From NCBI RefSeq assembly GCF_000002995.4, contig NW_025062478.1:13078001-13142000 (forward strand): a stretch of DNA of 64,000 nucleotides, written 5' to 3'. Positions 11,537 to 21,968 of this stretch are shown one piece after another. The notes below the pieces were generated by a model. It saw only the letters and a program-made list of their open reading frames with translations. It was not told the origin of the DNA and did not search any database. Position 1 is the first letter of the stretch. Every line of letters starts with the position of its first letter. Source of the stretch: Brugia malayi (Eukaryota > Nematoda > Chromadorea > Rhabditida > Onchocercidae). The position numbers were made by a program, and so were the translations under genes.

Positions 11537-13770
11537 GTTTCATAAGTCAAATTTTAATTCATTTGTTTACATTTTTTGTTCCTCCGATGATTCTAGGTCA
11601 AAAATCAAATTGAGTAATCTGTAAACCTGTACTAACACACACACACATACCTTCAAATTTGCAAAATTTTCATTTCAACATCATTTTATGTATTCTTTGA
11701 TAATACCTTTCAATAGTTCAAAATTTTACTAAAAAGCTTAGTAATTTGCAAATAAATTAAATTATCAAATCAAAAATTAAATAAATAAATAAAACTAAAT
11801 GTCATTTATATGAATTAATTATAAAAGATTTAAAAAAAAAAAAAAAAAAGAAGGAAAAACATAGCTCCGAAAAAAGAAAGTGGAAATTTGTAATATAATT
11901 TAAAATTAAACAAAATATATTGATAATAATAATAAAAAAAAAAAACATGTACAAAGAAAATTTTTTGTAAAAAAATAAAAACCAACAAATAAATAAATAA
12001 ATAACATACATGTAGTAAATAAAACTAATAAATAAATAAATAAATAAACAACTTACTTATCACCATAATTACATCGTCCACAATCCACCCATGTTCGACA
12101 GAGCTCAGTTTTATATAATCTTGAATTTTTTAAATGTGATGAAATGACTTTTTGCACATTCTTTCCTAAAATTTTGTTACTTTCAATTTTATTCAAAATC
12201 TTTTTTTTTTTTTGAATTATAATTAATCAAATAATTAAAAAAAAAAAAAAAAAAAAACCAAATAATGAAACAAATTTTTCAAAATTTTGAGAATATTATC
12301 AGTAAGCAAAGATAACAAATAACATTCATTTTTTAATTATATTTGTGCAAAATTTTAAATATGCGAAAAAAAAAAAAAAAAAACTTAAAAAAAATTTTTT
12401 TTGTTGTAAGGAATAATGAATTATCAAATTAGTCTATTTATTTAACTGTACAAAAATAATATAAATGAGAGTTTGTCTATTTTAACCATTAATAAAAATT
12501 CGTAGTTTGGGAAATAAACAAAGGAAAAAAAAATCTTTTTTTTTTTGAAATATTAGTTAAAATCACCGATCCCACTAGCAATCTCTGTACATAATTTAAA
12601 TAAACAAAAAATTTAAATAACAATGGTTTCATTTTTTTTTCTTTTTTATTTTGTTCCAACTTCTTTTCTCTTTAATTTCCATATTTATTATAATACTAAT
12701 AATGTCATCGAATAAATACTTTAAGTATGAATTGATGCTAAAATTATGCAATGATAAATTTTATCAGTGATTATTGAACAGATATAATTTTATTAAAATA
12801 CAATTTAAAAAAGAGTTAAAGATGACAAATGCAAATATAATAATTTTAATTGTTTAAATGTTAATTAATGAAATAAATTTTTAATATTATGCAAACAAAA
12901 TTATAAGTAATAATTATACTTGCAATTCGTTTTTTCTTTTTGCTATAATATATCAAATCAAATTTAATATTTAACAATTGATAATATCTAGGAATGATAT
13001 TTTCAGATTTTAATTTGAGATTATAACTAGTAAAAATAATGATCAAAACAATAATCTTTTATTTTCATTTATAGTTTGCTGATTTTCCTTTTTTAGTGTT
13101 TTAATTTAATTCAAGCGCAAATGTGACACTACAATAAATTAATTAAAAAAAAATTTTACAATAATTCATAATTCATACATTACTTCTAACTTTATTTACT
13201 TCATACTCTAAAAAATAGTGCCAAAAAAAAAGTGAAAAGGAAAAAGAAAAAATTTATACTTCAAATCTATAAAATACCGTTAAGAAAAAAGAATTTTAAT
13301 TCAATCTGTAAAATAGCATAAACAGAAATTTTAAATTTTAAATTCATCAAAATGATGCAAAATAAATGATTTCCAATCAAATCTCTCAAAATAGCGTAAA
13401 AGAAAAAAGAAAGGGAAAAAGGATTTTAATTTGATCCGCGTAAAATTGATGCGTAAATAAAAGTATTTCATTTGAATTCGCTAAATAATGTAAAAAAACA
13501 AACAAACAAAACAAAATAAAAACAAAAAGAAAACAAAATCTAACCTGAACCATATGCTTTTGTCGTTGTTGTTGTTTTTGCTGCTACTGTTGCTGTTGTT
13601 GTTGTTGTTGTTGGTGGTGGTGCAGTTGTTATTGTTGTTGTTGTTATTGTTGCTGCTATTGTTGTTGCTGGTATTTTAGTTGCCGTTGTTGGTGAAGTTG
13701 AAATGTCATTCATTAATTTACATGTACGGCGAATATTTTGACCAGATCGTGCGGCAGCTATTGGTGGCAT
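6826..13770 (-). CDS. ZFP36: ZFP36/TIS11 (tristetraprolin) family CCCH zinc-finger mRNA-decay protein, 5 coding exons
   Basis: Join of 13770-13545, 12165-12057, 8636-8466, 7896-7548 and 7224-6826 gives about 417 residues. Two CCCH fingers are complete: C98-X8-C107-X5-C113-X3-H117 and C136-X8-C145-X5-C151-X3-H155. The linker is the family's usual 18 residues. The lead-ins LYKTELC and KYKTEFC match the (R/K)YKTEL signature. Near the C terminus GRLPVFVQLS (391-400) matches the CNOT1-binding motif RLPIFxRLS of vertebrate and fly members. In the family the fingers bind UAUUUAU elements and the tail recruits CCR4-NOT for deadenylation in the cytoplasm. Low-complexity Thr/Ala/Pro tracts fill residues 27-70, 181-220 and 294-335. 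Length is within the family range of about 330-490. The start is uncertain: the frame stays open for 8 bases upstream to a splice acceptor, so an upstream exon could add residues. Finger 1 carries an extra Cys104. Family assignment is very secure; which paralogue is not. Confidence 0.93.
7225..7547 (-). other. GC-AG intron 4 of the ZFP36 homologue
   Basis: The minus-strand sequence at the exon 4 end reads AAT|GCAAGTTTTT and the intron ends in TTTCAG at 7225. GCAAGT is the typical hexamer of GC-AG introns. Nearby GT donors (GCAA|GTTTT, or TTTG|GTACC further upstream) put the next exon out of frame and stop after about four residues. The GC donor is the only choice that keeps the 132-codon last exon open. 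Transcript data would settle it. Confidence 0.75.
7548..7896 (-). CDS. ZFP36: ZFP36 homologue, low-complexity middle exon (residues 169-285)
   Basis: The acceptor is a T-rich run ending TTTCAG before 7896. Joining completes a Cys codon (TG|C). The exon encodes a Ser/Asn stretch (NVSNCSSNNSNND), a Thr/Ala/Val tract, and then complex sequence (FGIWQPYCNSMGDSPAPSS and SVDFDENICSAIVATNGW) ending KFNNNN. To stay in frame with the last exon it must end at 7548, before GCAAGT. This is a GC donor. Reading through gives only ASFFF and a stop. Confidence 0.85.
7897..8465 (-). other. Intron 3 of the ZFP36 homologue
   Basis: A 569-base GT-AG intron. It contains an imperfect tandem repeat (about 7955-8104) in which AAATTAACAAATAATTATTG-like units recur three to four times. 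Confidence 0.85.
7955..8104. repeat. Imperfect minisatellite in ZFP36 intron 3
   Basis: Units of roughly 45-50 bases containing AAATTAACAAATAATTATTG and a GATTAGAT(A/G)TAAAG-like joint repeat three to four times with substitutions. Confidence 0.7.
8466..8636 (-). CDS. ZFP36: ZFP36 homologue, exon with end of finger 1, linker and finger 2 (residues 112-169)
   Basis: The acceptor is AATTATAG before 8636 and the donor is AATTG|GTAATT (GT at 8465-8464). The exon enters in phase 2 and leaves in phase 2. It supplies C113 and H117 of finger 1, the linker GEGDRKPVQRHR, the lead-in KYKTEFC, and the whole of finger 2 (C136, C145, C151, H155) with the conserved GYCPYGPRCNFIHNEE. This is the most conserved part of the gene. 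Linker residues differ from the usual ELR..xRHP pattern (RKPVQRHRK here). Confidence 0.95.
8637..12056 (-). other. Intron 2 of the ZFP36 homologue
   Basis: A 3420-base GT-AG intron that splits zinc finger 1. It holds a TTATCA-type repeat near 9447-9485, (CT)n at about 9833-9873, (CAAA)n at 10819-10846, a GAGAGATATCTCTC palindrome at about 11360-11376 inside a GA/CT block, and long A/T homopolymers. Several short frames are low-complexity and not credible as genes. Confidence 0.85.
12057..12165 (-). CDS. ZFP36: ZFP36 homologue, exon with first half of zinc finger 1 (residues 76-112)
   Basis: The acceptor is ATTTTAG before 12165 and the donor is GATAA|GTAAGT, a perfect consensus with GT at 12056-12055. 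The 109-base exon joins in phase 1 to the previous exon and leaves in phase 2. It encodes GKNVQKVISSHLKNSR, the lead-in LYKTELC, and then RTWVDCGRCNYGDK. Finger ligands C98 and C107 lie here; the third Cys and the His are in the next exon. The intron therefore splits finger 1 right before C113. Confidence 0.92.
12166..13544 (-). other. Intron 1 of the ZFP36 homologue
   Basis: A 1379-base GT-AG intron of A/T-rich low-complexity sequence with poly-A/T runs. No internal gene or conserved element seen. Confidence 0.85.
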
Positions 13771-13778
13771 TTTATATG
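13545..13778 (-). CDS. ZFP36: ZFP36 homologue, first recognisable coding exon (residues 1-75 plus one base)
   Basis: On the minus strand a T-rich tract ending in TAG lies just before 13778. It is followed by 8 bases and then ATG at 13770. The exon ends TCAG|GTTAGA, with the donor GT at 13544-13543 (phase 1). It encodes MPPIAAARSGQNIRRTCKL and then a Thr/Ala/Pro tract built of ACA/ACT/GCA codons. An acceptor so close to the ATG means this is not the transcript's 5' end. Either an upstream exon exists or the exon receives a spliced leader. The 8 bases before ATG (ending TAT AAA) contain no stop, so coding sequence could continue upstream. Confidence 0.82.
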
Positions 13779-14559
13779 CTAAAAAAAAAAAAAATAAATA
13801 AATAAATATAAATTATTTATTATCATTTTATCATTTAAAAAAAAAAGGAAATATATTTATTATCATTACTATGATTTTATCATTAAAAAAAGAGAAATAT
13901 ATTTATTATCATTATCATTTCATCATTTTAAAAAAAAAGAAATAAATAATTAAAAATATATTTATCATTATTATCACTTTATCATTTGAGAAAAAAAAAA
14001 GATATATCATTTTCTTTTTTAATACATATATTTCTATCATTATTATCATTTGATTATTAAAAAACAAAAAATAAACAATAATATAATACATAATTTTCCT
14101 ATATACATTTTTTTTTGAACAACAAAAAGCTTAATTTTATAGCTTTTTTTTCCTGTATTTTTCAAAATATATAGTAATATTTAAATATAATTATTTATAT
14201 TACCAAAGGATAAAGTTAGCCAAAAATGAATTACTTTTAATTTATCAAAATATTTAACAAATCATATAAATAATTCATAAAAAGACAGGGAAAGAGGCTT
14301 AAAAAAAAAAAAAAAAAACATTAACACTGAAAATATTTATTCTAAAATCATCAATTTTTTTTCTTTCTTTTTCAAAAAACTTATTATTAAATAATAAATT
14401 TTATTTGATCAAACAAATTATTAATTAAATATTATTTAAAAAATACTACTAAAAAAAAAAAAAAAAATAGTAAATTAAAAGTTTAAAAGACATAAAAAAG
14501 AAAGAAACGATAAAACATAATTATTTGAAAATATTAATTATTAGCTTTAACTTTTTTTT

Positions 14560-14607
<48 letters not shown>

Positions 14608-17140
14608 TACTTTATTATTATTATTCAAATAAATTTGATATAAAAATGTAATAATTTGGATATTTCATATGCTAATCACATGAAATTATCAACAAAAATT
14701 TTTGTTAACCATTCACTTTTCTACAACAAATAATGAAAAAAAAAAAAAAAAAATTTTTTGAAAGAGGAAATTTTCTTTATAAAATAATTAAAAACTTTTT
14801 TATCTAACTTATCTTATTTACTATCACAAAATTAGTTACCCACCCACCCATTTTGTCTTTTTCCCTTTTTATTTTTATTTTTTTTCTTTTCCTTTCGTTA
14901 AAACTCTTTTCAGTAAATACAATATAACAAAAAATATTTTTTATTTTTTTTTTTTTTCGTCGAAAAATGTTCCTTTGATGAAATACAATGACAACGTTAC
15001 ACTTCAAAATGTCATTTTCAGGTTTTTTTCATTTTTTTTTTTTCTCTTTCTGACACTGAAAAATTGAAAAAGACAGAGAGAGAGAGAGTGAGAGAGAGAG
15101 AGGGGGAGAGGGAGAGGGAAAAAAAAATTGAAAAACGAAAATAACAAATTGACGTATTGAATAATTAATAGTTTTTTTTTGTTAAATTATATAATAATTA
15201 CTGATAATTAACAACTAAAATAATCATTATTATAATAGTAATAATTATTATTATTACGAGAGGGAGAGAGAGAGAGAGAAGGGGAAAGGTGATATATGGT
15301 AGTAATTCAGCACTTTAAATACAGAAAGAGAGATTGAAGACAATAATCGGAGGGAAAAGGAAGAGAAAACACGAAACTTTTTCATTATTAATTCTAATTA
15401 ATTTTACTAAACATTGTATGAAATCATTAAGATAAAATAAAACACCCCAGAGAGGGGTAGAAAGACAGAGAGAGAGAGAGAGAGAGGGTGAGAAAGGAGG
15501 GAACAATGGTATTAACACTTTCTTTCAAATTCTTTTGCTTAACTGTTTGTGCTAATAACAACTATGGTTATTAGGACCGATCAATTGATTGAATGATTGA
15601 TTGATTAATTGATTGATTGATATGATCGAATTGAAAATATCAGTAACATTGTGTGTGTCCGCCGTAACTTAACAAAATGTTTTAATCTACTAGGATATAA
15701 CTTTTTATGAAATATATCACTTCATTTCCATCCATCCACCCATCTCTCTCTCTCTCTCCCTCCCTCTCTCTCTCTCTCTCCCTCTCCATCAGTCTCATTT
15801 CCAACTGCGAAATTCTCTCTCACTTCATTTCATTTTAACCTTTTCTACTATCTTCTTAATCCATCAATATCACATATTATTATTAATTACTATTATTATC
15901 ATTCATTATCATTATCATTTATCATTATTATTATCACTTATCATTATTTATTATCATTTATTATTATTCCCATATTTTCTATTTCAAATAACATTTCTGT
16001 AAAAAATTACATATCTTTTACGCACCACTCTCTATTATAATAATTTTTTAGTAAAAATTTGAAAAATTTTCTTTCCCTTTTAAATTATCAATTGAGAGAA
16101 TTAAACATATACACTTACTATATAATATGTTAGTTAATATTATTTACAAAAATCGTTAAAGAGAGAAAACAAAAAGAAAAATTTATTTTCTTAATTTTAT
16201 TTTTGTATTATTTTAATTCTTTCTTCTTATTAATATATAAATTTGAATATGCAAAAAAAAAAAAAAAAGAAAATTGAAAACAAATAGAAAAGCCTTTTGT
16301 CCTTTCATATACTTTTCTTCGACTTTTTTTTTTTTTTTGCTTTATTTCTGATTATTTGCGCCCATAATTGTTCGCAATGAAAAATTTTCTTTCATTTAAC
16401 CTTTGAACAATCTTTTCTTCTTCTTCCATCTCTCTCTCTCCCTCTCTCTCTCTCTGTTTATGTTTTTTTTTTCTTTACTTTGCTAAATATTATCATAATA
16501 TTCTATTTAAACGTCGTTTTTAAAATTTTAACAATATACTTTTCTCTTTAAAAAAAAAGAAAAAAGAAATATTTAAAAAAAGACAAAAAAAAAATTTTCA
16601 TTTCACAAAAAAAAAAAAAAAAAAGGAAAATTACTTACTTAAAAAAAGTATTAAATGTTTTCTTTTTTAAATTCTTTTAATGCATAAAATATTATTATTT
16701 AATTAATAATGATAAATCATCAAAAATATTTTTTTTTTTTTAGAAAATAAAAATTTTAAAAATTAATGCAAACAAATTTTGGTTAGAGAAAAAAAAAAAA
16801 CATTTTGTTTTGAAGTATAAACGACAATTGTACGACAAATTAATTTCTTAAAAAGAATTAAAATGAACAAAATATAAAATAGAGAGAGAGAGAGAGTAGA
16901 AGAGAGAGGGAAAGAGAAAAAAAGAAGTGTATTTATAATTTTCATTCTTATAAGCTAATTAATTGTCGTTTTGCTCTTTGTTTTTTTTTTTACTTTAAAT
17001 ACTGCTTACATCAATAAAAGAAGACTGTAAAAGAATGAAAGAAAAAATTAAAATAAGAAAGGAAAATTAATTAATTAAACTTTCATTTTTAAATACGAAT
17101 ACTTCAGACAAATACATAACTTTTTTTTTTAAAAAAAAAG
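13779..17140. other. Upstream of ZFP36 coding exons: no gene seen
   Basis: Repeats and AT-rich DNA only, including (CT)n at 14560-14606, GA/GGGAG at about 15075-15118 and 15258-15280, a TTGA-type repeat at 15582-15625, a CT block at about 15743-15788 and ATTATC repeats at 15875-15970. It may lie in a 5' UTR intron of the ZFP36 gene. Confidence 0.5.
13811..14050. repeat. Imperfect minisatellite just 5' of the first ZFP36 coding exon
   Basis: About four to five diverged copies of a roughly 45-60 base unit. Each combines ATATTTATTATCATTA, a TTTATCATT element and an A-run ending in GAAA. It begins about 30 bases upstream (minus strand) of the acceptor of the first coding exon. Confidence 0.75.
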
Positions 17141-17149
17141 TAAAAATTA

Positions 17150-17495
17150 AATTATAATTTAATTAAAATTTTATTTTTCTTATTCATTAAAATAAAATTA
17201 CAGAAAAAAAAATTTTTTTAATGTTGTTAAAATTTCAATTATTTATTGCTTGTTTAAGTAGAAAAAAATTTATATAATAGGTGACATTCAAAATTAGGAA
17301 TACACCCAATAATAACAAGCAAGCTATAATATAATCAAATTTTGATTTTTATTATTTACTAAAATAAAATTACAGAAAAAAAATTTTTTAACTGTTATTA
17401 AAGTTTCAATTATTTACTACTTGTTTAAAAAAAAAGAAATACATATATAGGTGACATCCAAAATTAGAATTAAACCCAATAATAAGAAGCAAGAA
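17150..17495. repeat. Tandem duplication, period about 172 bases
   Basis: The segment with AAAATAAAATTACAG, the A/T run, a CAATTATTTA(T/C)T(G/A)CTTGTTTAA element, AGGTGACAT(T/C)CAAAATTAG and CCCAATAATAA(C/G)AAGCAAG occurs twice. The ATTACAG motifs sit at about 17197 and 17369. The copies differ by scattered substitutions and small indels. Confidence 0.85.
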
Positions 17496-17499
17496 GCAT

Positions 17500-17830
17500 C
17501 AATAACTACCAAACTATCTCCCTCACCATACCATACTACACTCCGCTCCGAATTATGCCGCACCGCACCGTACCGCATCACACCGCACCGCACCGCACCG
17601 CACCGCGCACCGCACCACAGCACAGCACACCGCATGATTTCATTACTCTCTTGTAGGTCGATAGAATCCATCACAAAAATTTCATATATTTTTTTTTCAA
17701 CCCTTTCCATATTAAAATCCGCTCTTCTGCCACCCACCTTCTTCTCCAGTTTTTCCTTCCTTCTTCCGCTATTCACCATTAATTCATCTTTCATTCTTCT
17801 ACTCCGCCCTGTTCCCGATTTCAATTTTTT
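17500..17830. other. GC-rich island in the gene desert
   Basis: About 330 bases with markedly higher G+C and CpG than anything nearby, including a (CCGCA)n pentanucleotide tract at 17558-17634. Both strands have an open frame across it (130 and 135 codons), but neither resembles a known protein and both run into repeat sequence. It lies 3.7 kb upstream of the first ZFP36 coding exon. On the minus strand TATG|GTGAGG near 17524 would be a usable splice donor, so a promoter or 5' non-coding exon is possible but unproven. Confidence 0.4.
17558..17634. repeat. (CCGCA)n pentanucleotide microsatellite
   Basis: Mostly CACCG units with TACCGCATCA and CACAGCACAG variants. It is the only GC-rich simple repeat in the window. 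Confidence 0.9.
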
Positions 17831-19546
17831 TTTTTTTTTTTAAAAAGGAAAATATATATAAACACATATAAATAAATATATAAATCATAGATGCAAACAT
17901 TCTATCGAATTATTTTCTTCCGGATTACTACATGCACTTTTCTTTTTTTATTATCAATCGACAAAAATCGGAATAAAAAAAAAAAAAAGAAATGAAAAAA
18001 AAGTGAAAGAAAAATTTTTTGATAACATTTTTAGAAAGTAAAAATAAATAAAAAAAAAAAAGCAAAGCAGTATGATCACATTGAGAAATGAGTAAATAAA
18101 TAATTATATAAAAGTGACGAAGTGCAAAAGATTTTATTTAGGAATACAAAAACCTGTTTTTAAAGATGAAAGAAACTCTCTGTACACACAACTATTACAA
18201 GTATCACATGCACATGTAAGTTTGTAGCATTTTTTGATAATTTATTTAATAGCACTAATTCATAATAATTAATTAATTAATTAATTACTGTAAAAGTTAC
18301 TAAACATTTGCTTTGAAAACAATTTGAAAAGCAAAAAAAAAAAAGAAAAATTTGATTTTTATCATTTTATATTATTTAACTAGTTTTAATAGAAATTTAA
18401 AACTAAATTTCATAAAAAATTTCCTTTCCTTTTTTCCTCTCTTCTCGTCTCTAATTTGATGTAATAATTATTTGATGAAAACAAAAAGCAAGCAAATATG
18501 TATTAATAATGGATTATTAGTAAGATGAAACTTTCAATTTTAAATTAATTAATATTTCTAATTATAGAATATACCAATGTAATATCTTTTTGATTACACC
18601 TGCATAAAAAAAGAAAAAAAAATTATTAAAAAAATAATTTCAAAATATGTATACAGATATAGAAGCATATAAATTTGATTATCAAACTTATCATTCCCGG
18701 TGTTATTATCAATAAATATTCGGATACGATATACTTTTATCATTCAAAATCAAAGTTATCATTTTTATCAGTGCAATTATGTATTCCCAACGATGAATCA
18801 GAAATTCACACTTTAATCAAAAATTTTACTGATAGTTTTACTGATAATTTCATTTCTTTCAAACTACTCAATTCGTCCCTCTTTTTAAATTAAAATGATT
18901 ATAAATGTATAAATTATTTTTAATGATAATGCTAATCAGTAATTATCATTGTAAAATATCTAACACAAATAAGAATTAAGAATTTATTTAATAATGATTA
19001 AAGTTTTATTTCTCGAAAATGTAATATCGCATTCTAACTTTAAAGATAGTGATAAAGTGGTATGAATAAAAAATGAAATTAAATTTTAATAAAATGAAAA
19101 AGAAAAACGATCAAATTTGAAAATTTGATGTTGGCAAGAAAAGGAAAAGGAAAAAATTCAATTATTATTAAACGTTAAATTAAAAAGTTTCGGTTGCAAA
19201 AGGTTAAGTTATAATTATCTGTAAAATTTGCTAATTACATTTTGCTACTAAAAATTCTTTCAGATACATCTAAATTAAAATGTATAATTTTAGTATTTTA
19301 CATATATAATTAGGAAAACCTTTTCTTCACCAAACTAAATTTATTACTTTTTTTTTTTTTTTTGCAAACTTAAATAATACTTTTAAAATTTGCCCATTTT
19401 TTCATAAATATATCAATCTGACAATTAAATATTTCATTTAATAACAATAACTAATCAAATAAAAATTTAAATTTCTTACCTTACATAAATACTTCATTTA
19501 ATAATAATAATAACAGCTATAAAAAAAGATCTAAAATCATCGGTTT

Positions 19547-19606
19547 ACGTTTATTTTACGTACGCACACGTGAAAGGATTACGTCTTTATTTACCGAGAT
19601 ACGTCA
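19547..19606. promoter_or_regulatory. Cluster of ACGT elements incl. E-box and CRE-like site
   Basis: Five ACGT cores in about 58 bases (19547, 19558, 19568, 19581, 19601), including CACGTG at 19567-19572 and TACGTCA at 19600-19606. Unusual density for this AT-rich DNA; function is inferred only. Confidence 0.3.
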
Positions 19607-19940
19607 TCATCAAATTAGCAATATTTGATTAATAATTAGCCTTCCTGACATGAAATTTAATCTAATCATTTATCACTGCAAATATTTTATCTTTTTTATT
19701 TCATTCTCATCTTTAGAGAAGAAATCGAAAATAAGGGAGAGAAAGAGAAGAGAGATAAAAATGAAAGAAATTAATTTCAACATTTTGTTGTTTACTACTA
19801 GCTTTCTTTCCTTTTCTTTTAGCCTTTCTTTCTATAAACATTATCACATACATTTTCCTTTTTGTAAACAACAACAACAACAATAAACAAACAAACAACA
19901 ATGACAATAAACGAAACTAGAACTGGAATTTAATGAATGA

Positions 19941-20091
19941 GAGAGGAACGTGAACATGAATGTGATGGTCTGAGGGGAGAGAGAGGGACTCCAAATGATC
20001 TGAGGGGAGAGAGAGGGACTTGATGATCTGAGGGGAGAGAGAGGGACTCTATATGATCTGGGGAGAGAGAGGAACGTAAACATGAGTGTGA
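19941..20091. repeat. Nested minisatellite with TGAGGGGAGAGAGAGGGACT core
   Basis: Three good copies and one shortened copy of a 28-33 base unit with a TCTGAGGGGAGAGAGAGGGA core. They are flanked on both sides by a GAGAGGAACGT(G/A)AACATGA element (19941 and 20068), as if the outer unit was split by expansion of the inner one. Confidence 0.85.
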
Positions 20092-21968
20092 CAAGAAAGG
20101 GAAAAAAAGAAAAAAAGAGAATTTATGTTTCATAATATTTCAACCTTTGTCCTTTATACAAATTTTTTTCTTCAAATTGTAAAATAAACATAAAATTGTC
20201 ATAAATAAACACATATTATAAAAATAAGGAAAGAGAAAAAGAGAGAGGGAGGGAGAAGTAATAGAAAAAAAAAGGGTAAAAAGAAAGTGAAATAAGTGAA
20301 AAGATAAATGTAAAGTTAAAAAGTTAGATAAAGTAAATAAATGGGTAAAGGAAAATAAAAAAAAAAAGAAACAGAAAAGAAAGAAATATAGTTGAGTAGG
20401 AATAGTGATGGTATATTGGGTATATCATTAGTTCAGGAAAAGAAAAGAAAACAAAAAAAAAAAAACAACGAAAAATTGTACAACAATAAAATTTTTGTTT
20501 TCTTTTAACTCTCATCTTCTCCTCTCTATTATCAATCATATATCAGTGCTAATCACTTAGATAAGGGTAAAAGAAGAGAGAGAGAAAGGAAGTGAGAGAG
20601 AGAGAGAGAGAGAGAAAGAAGAAATAAAAAAAAGTACGATGATTTGATTTAGCTAAAATTTTAACAAATATCTAAGAAGCAAAAAAAAAAAAAAAAATTT
20701 TTTTGAGAAATCTTAGATAAAATAGCATATAGCATAAAAGCTATGAAAACGATAGGAAAATTTGATAAGAAACTGATAAATTGATCATTAATTGATTGAT
20801 TGATCAGACGATCAAATAATTTATTTCATTCAGATTAAGTATATATTTGATGAATTTAATTCATTCTAAACAAATCAACAAATTACTATTAAATATTTCA
20901 ACATTTTAAAATGTTTATTAATGCCTATCCATTCAAATGAATTTGCTACAAAATGAAATTAAAATTCAGTTTTATTTTTTGGAAATACAAAAACTTTTTA
21001 AGATCAAATTTAAATTGATCCACTGAAATGATCTGAAATTTTCACTACTATTACTATTACTATAATTACCAACGATATTATTATTATTGTCCTTACTTAT
21101 CACTGTGATTATTGTTACTGTTGTTTTATTGTTATTTATTTATTTATTTATTTATTATTATTATTATCAAATATTATTATTATCATTATTAACTTACTGT
21201 ATCTTCCGCTTAATAGTGCATTTCTATATGATGAAAGCGTCATTCACGTAAAATCATCTGTAAAAAATAAATTCCAATTTTTTCAATAATTTTATAAATA
21301 AACTATCTATTAATCTCAAATAATAATCTATCGAACACCAAATTAGTTCAACATTTCCACGCCAAAATCATAAAAAATTGAATGCTATACCTATCACACG
21401 TAAAACGAATAAAACATCCAAACGTAAAAATCATTTATTTGACGTAAATTATACGGTAATTTTGTAATTTCTCTGTCAAAACATTCCAAATTAATTATTA
21501 TTCATCCATTTTTGCCCTTTTTTTTTCTGTTTTTTCTCTATAAAAGCAAATCTTTAATTTAAAATATAAAATTTGGAAGTTTATAAAACAAATTAACTAT
21601 GAAACAAAAAAAAAAAAAAGTTAGTAACAAAATATAAATAAAATTTTAACAAAGGGTATAAAAGATAAAATATGAAAATGGAAATTTTTAATGAACAATG
21701 CACTTAATTTTATCGATTCAACTAACTGATAAATGATTCATTCGATCAATCAGTCGATCAATCAGTCAATCAATCAATCAATTACTATACTAAATCTCAT
21801 CATATAAATTACATATCTAATTAATCAGTTCATTAATTGTATTTTAACCGAATATTCAGAAATTGCTTTATCTATTATCACAAATATGTCTAAACATTTA
21901 AAAAACTAGGTAATCCAAAATTATATATATTAAAAATCTAATACCAAAAAATAAACTTACCTAAAACA

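Noticed and set aside
17417..17843. 130- and 135-codon frames on both strands of the GC-rich island
   Set aside because: Openness on both strands reflects higher G+C. The proteins contain pentanucleotide-derived repeats and homopolymer ends and match no family I know.
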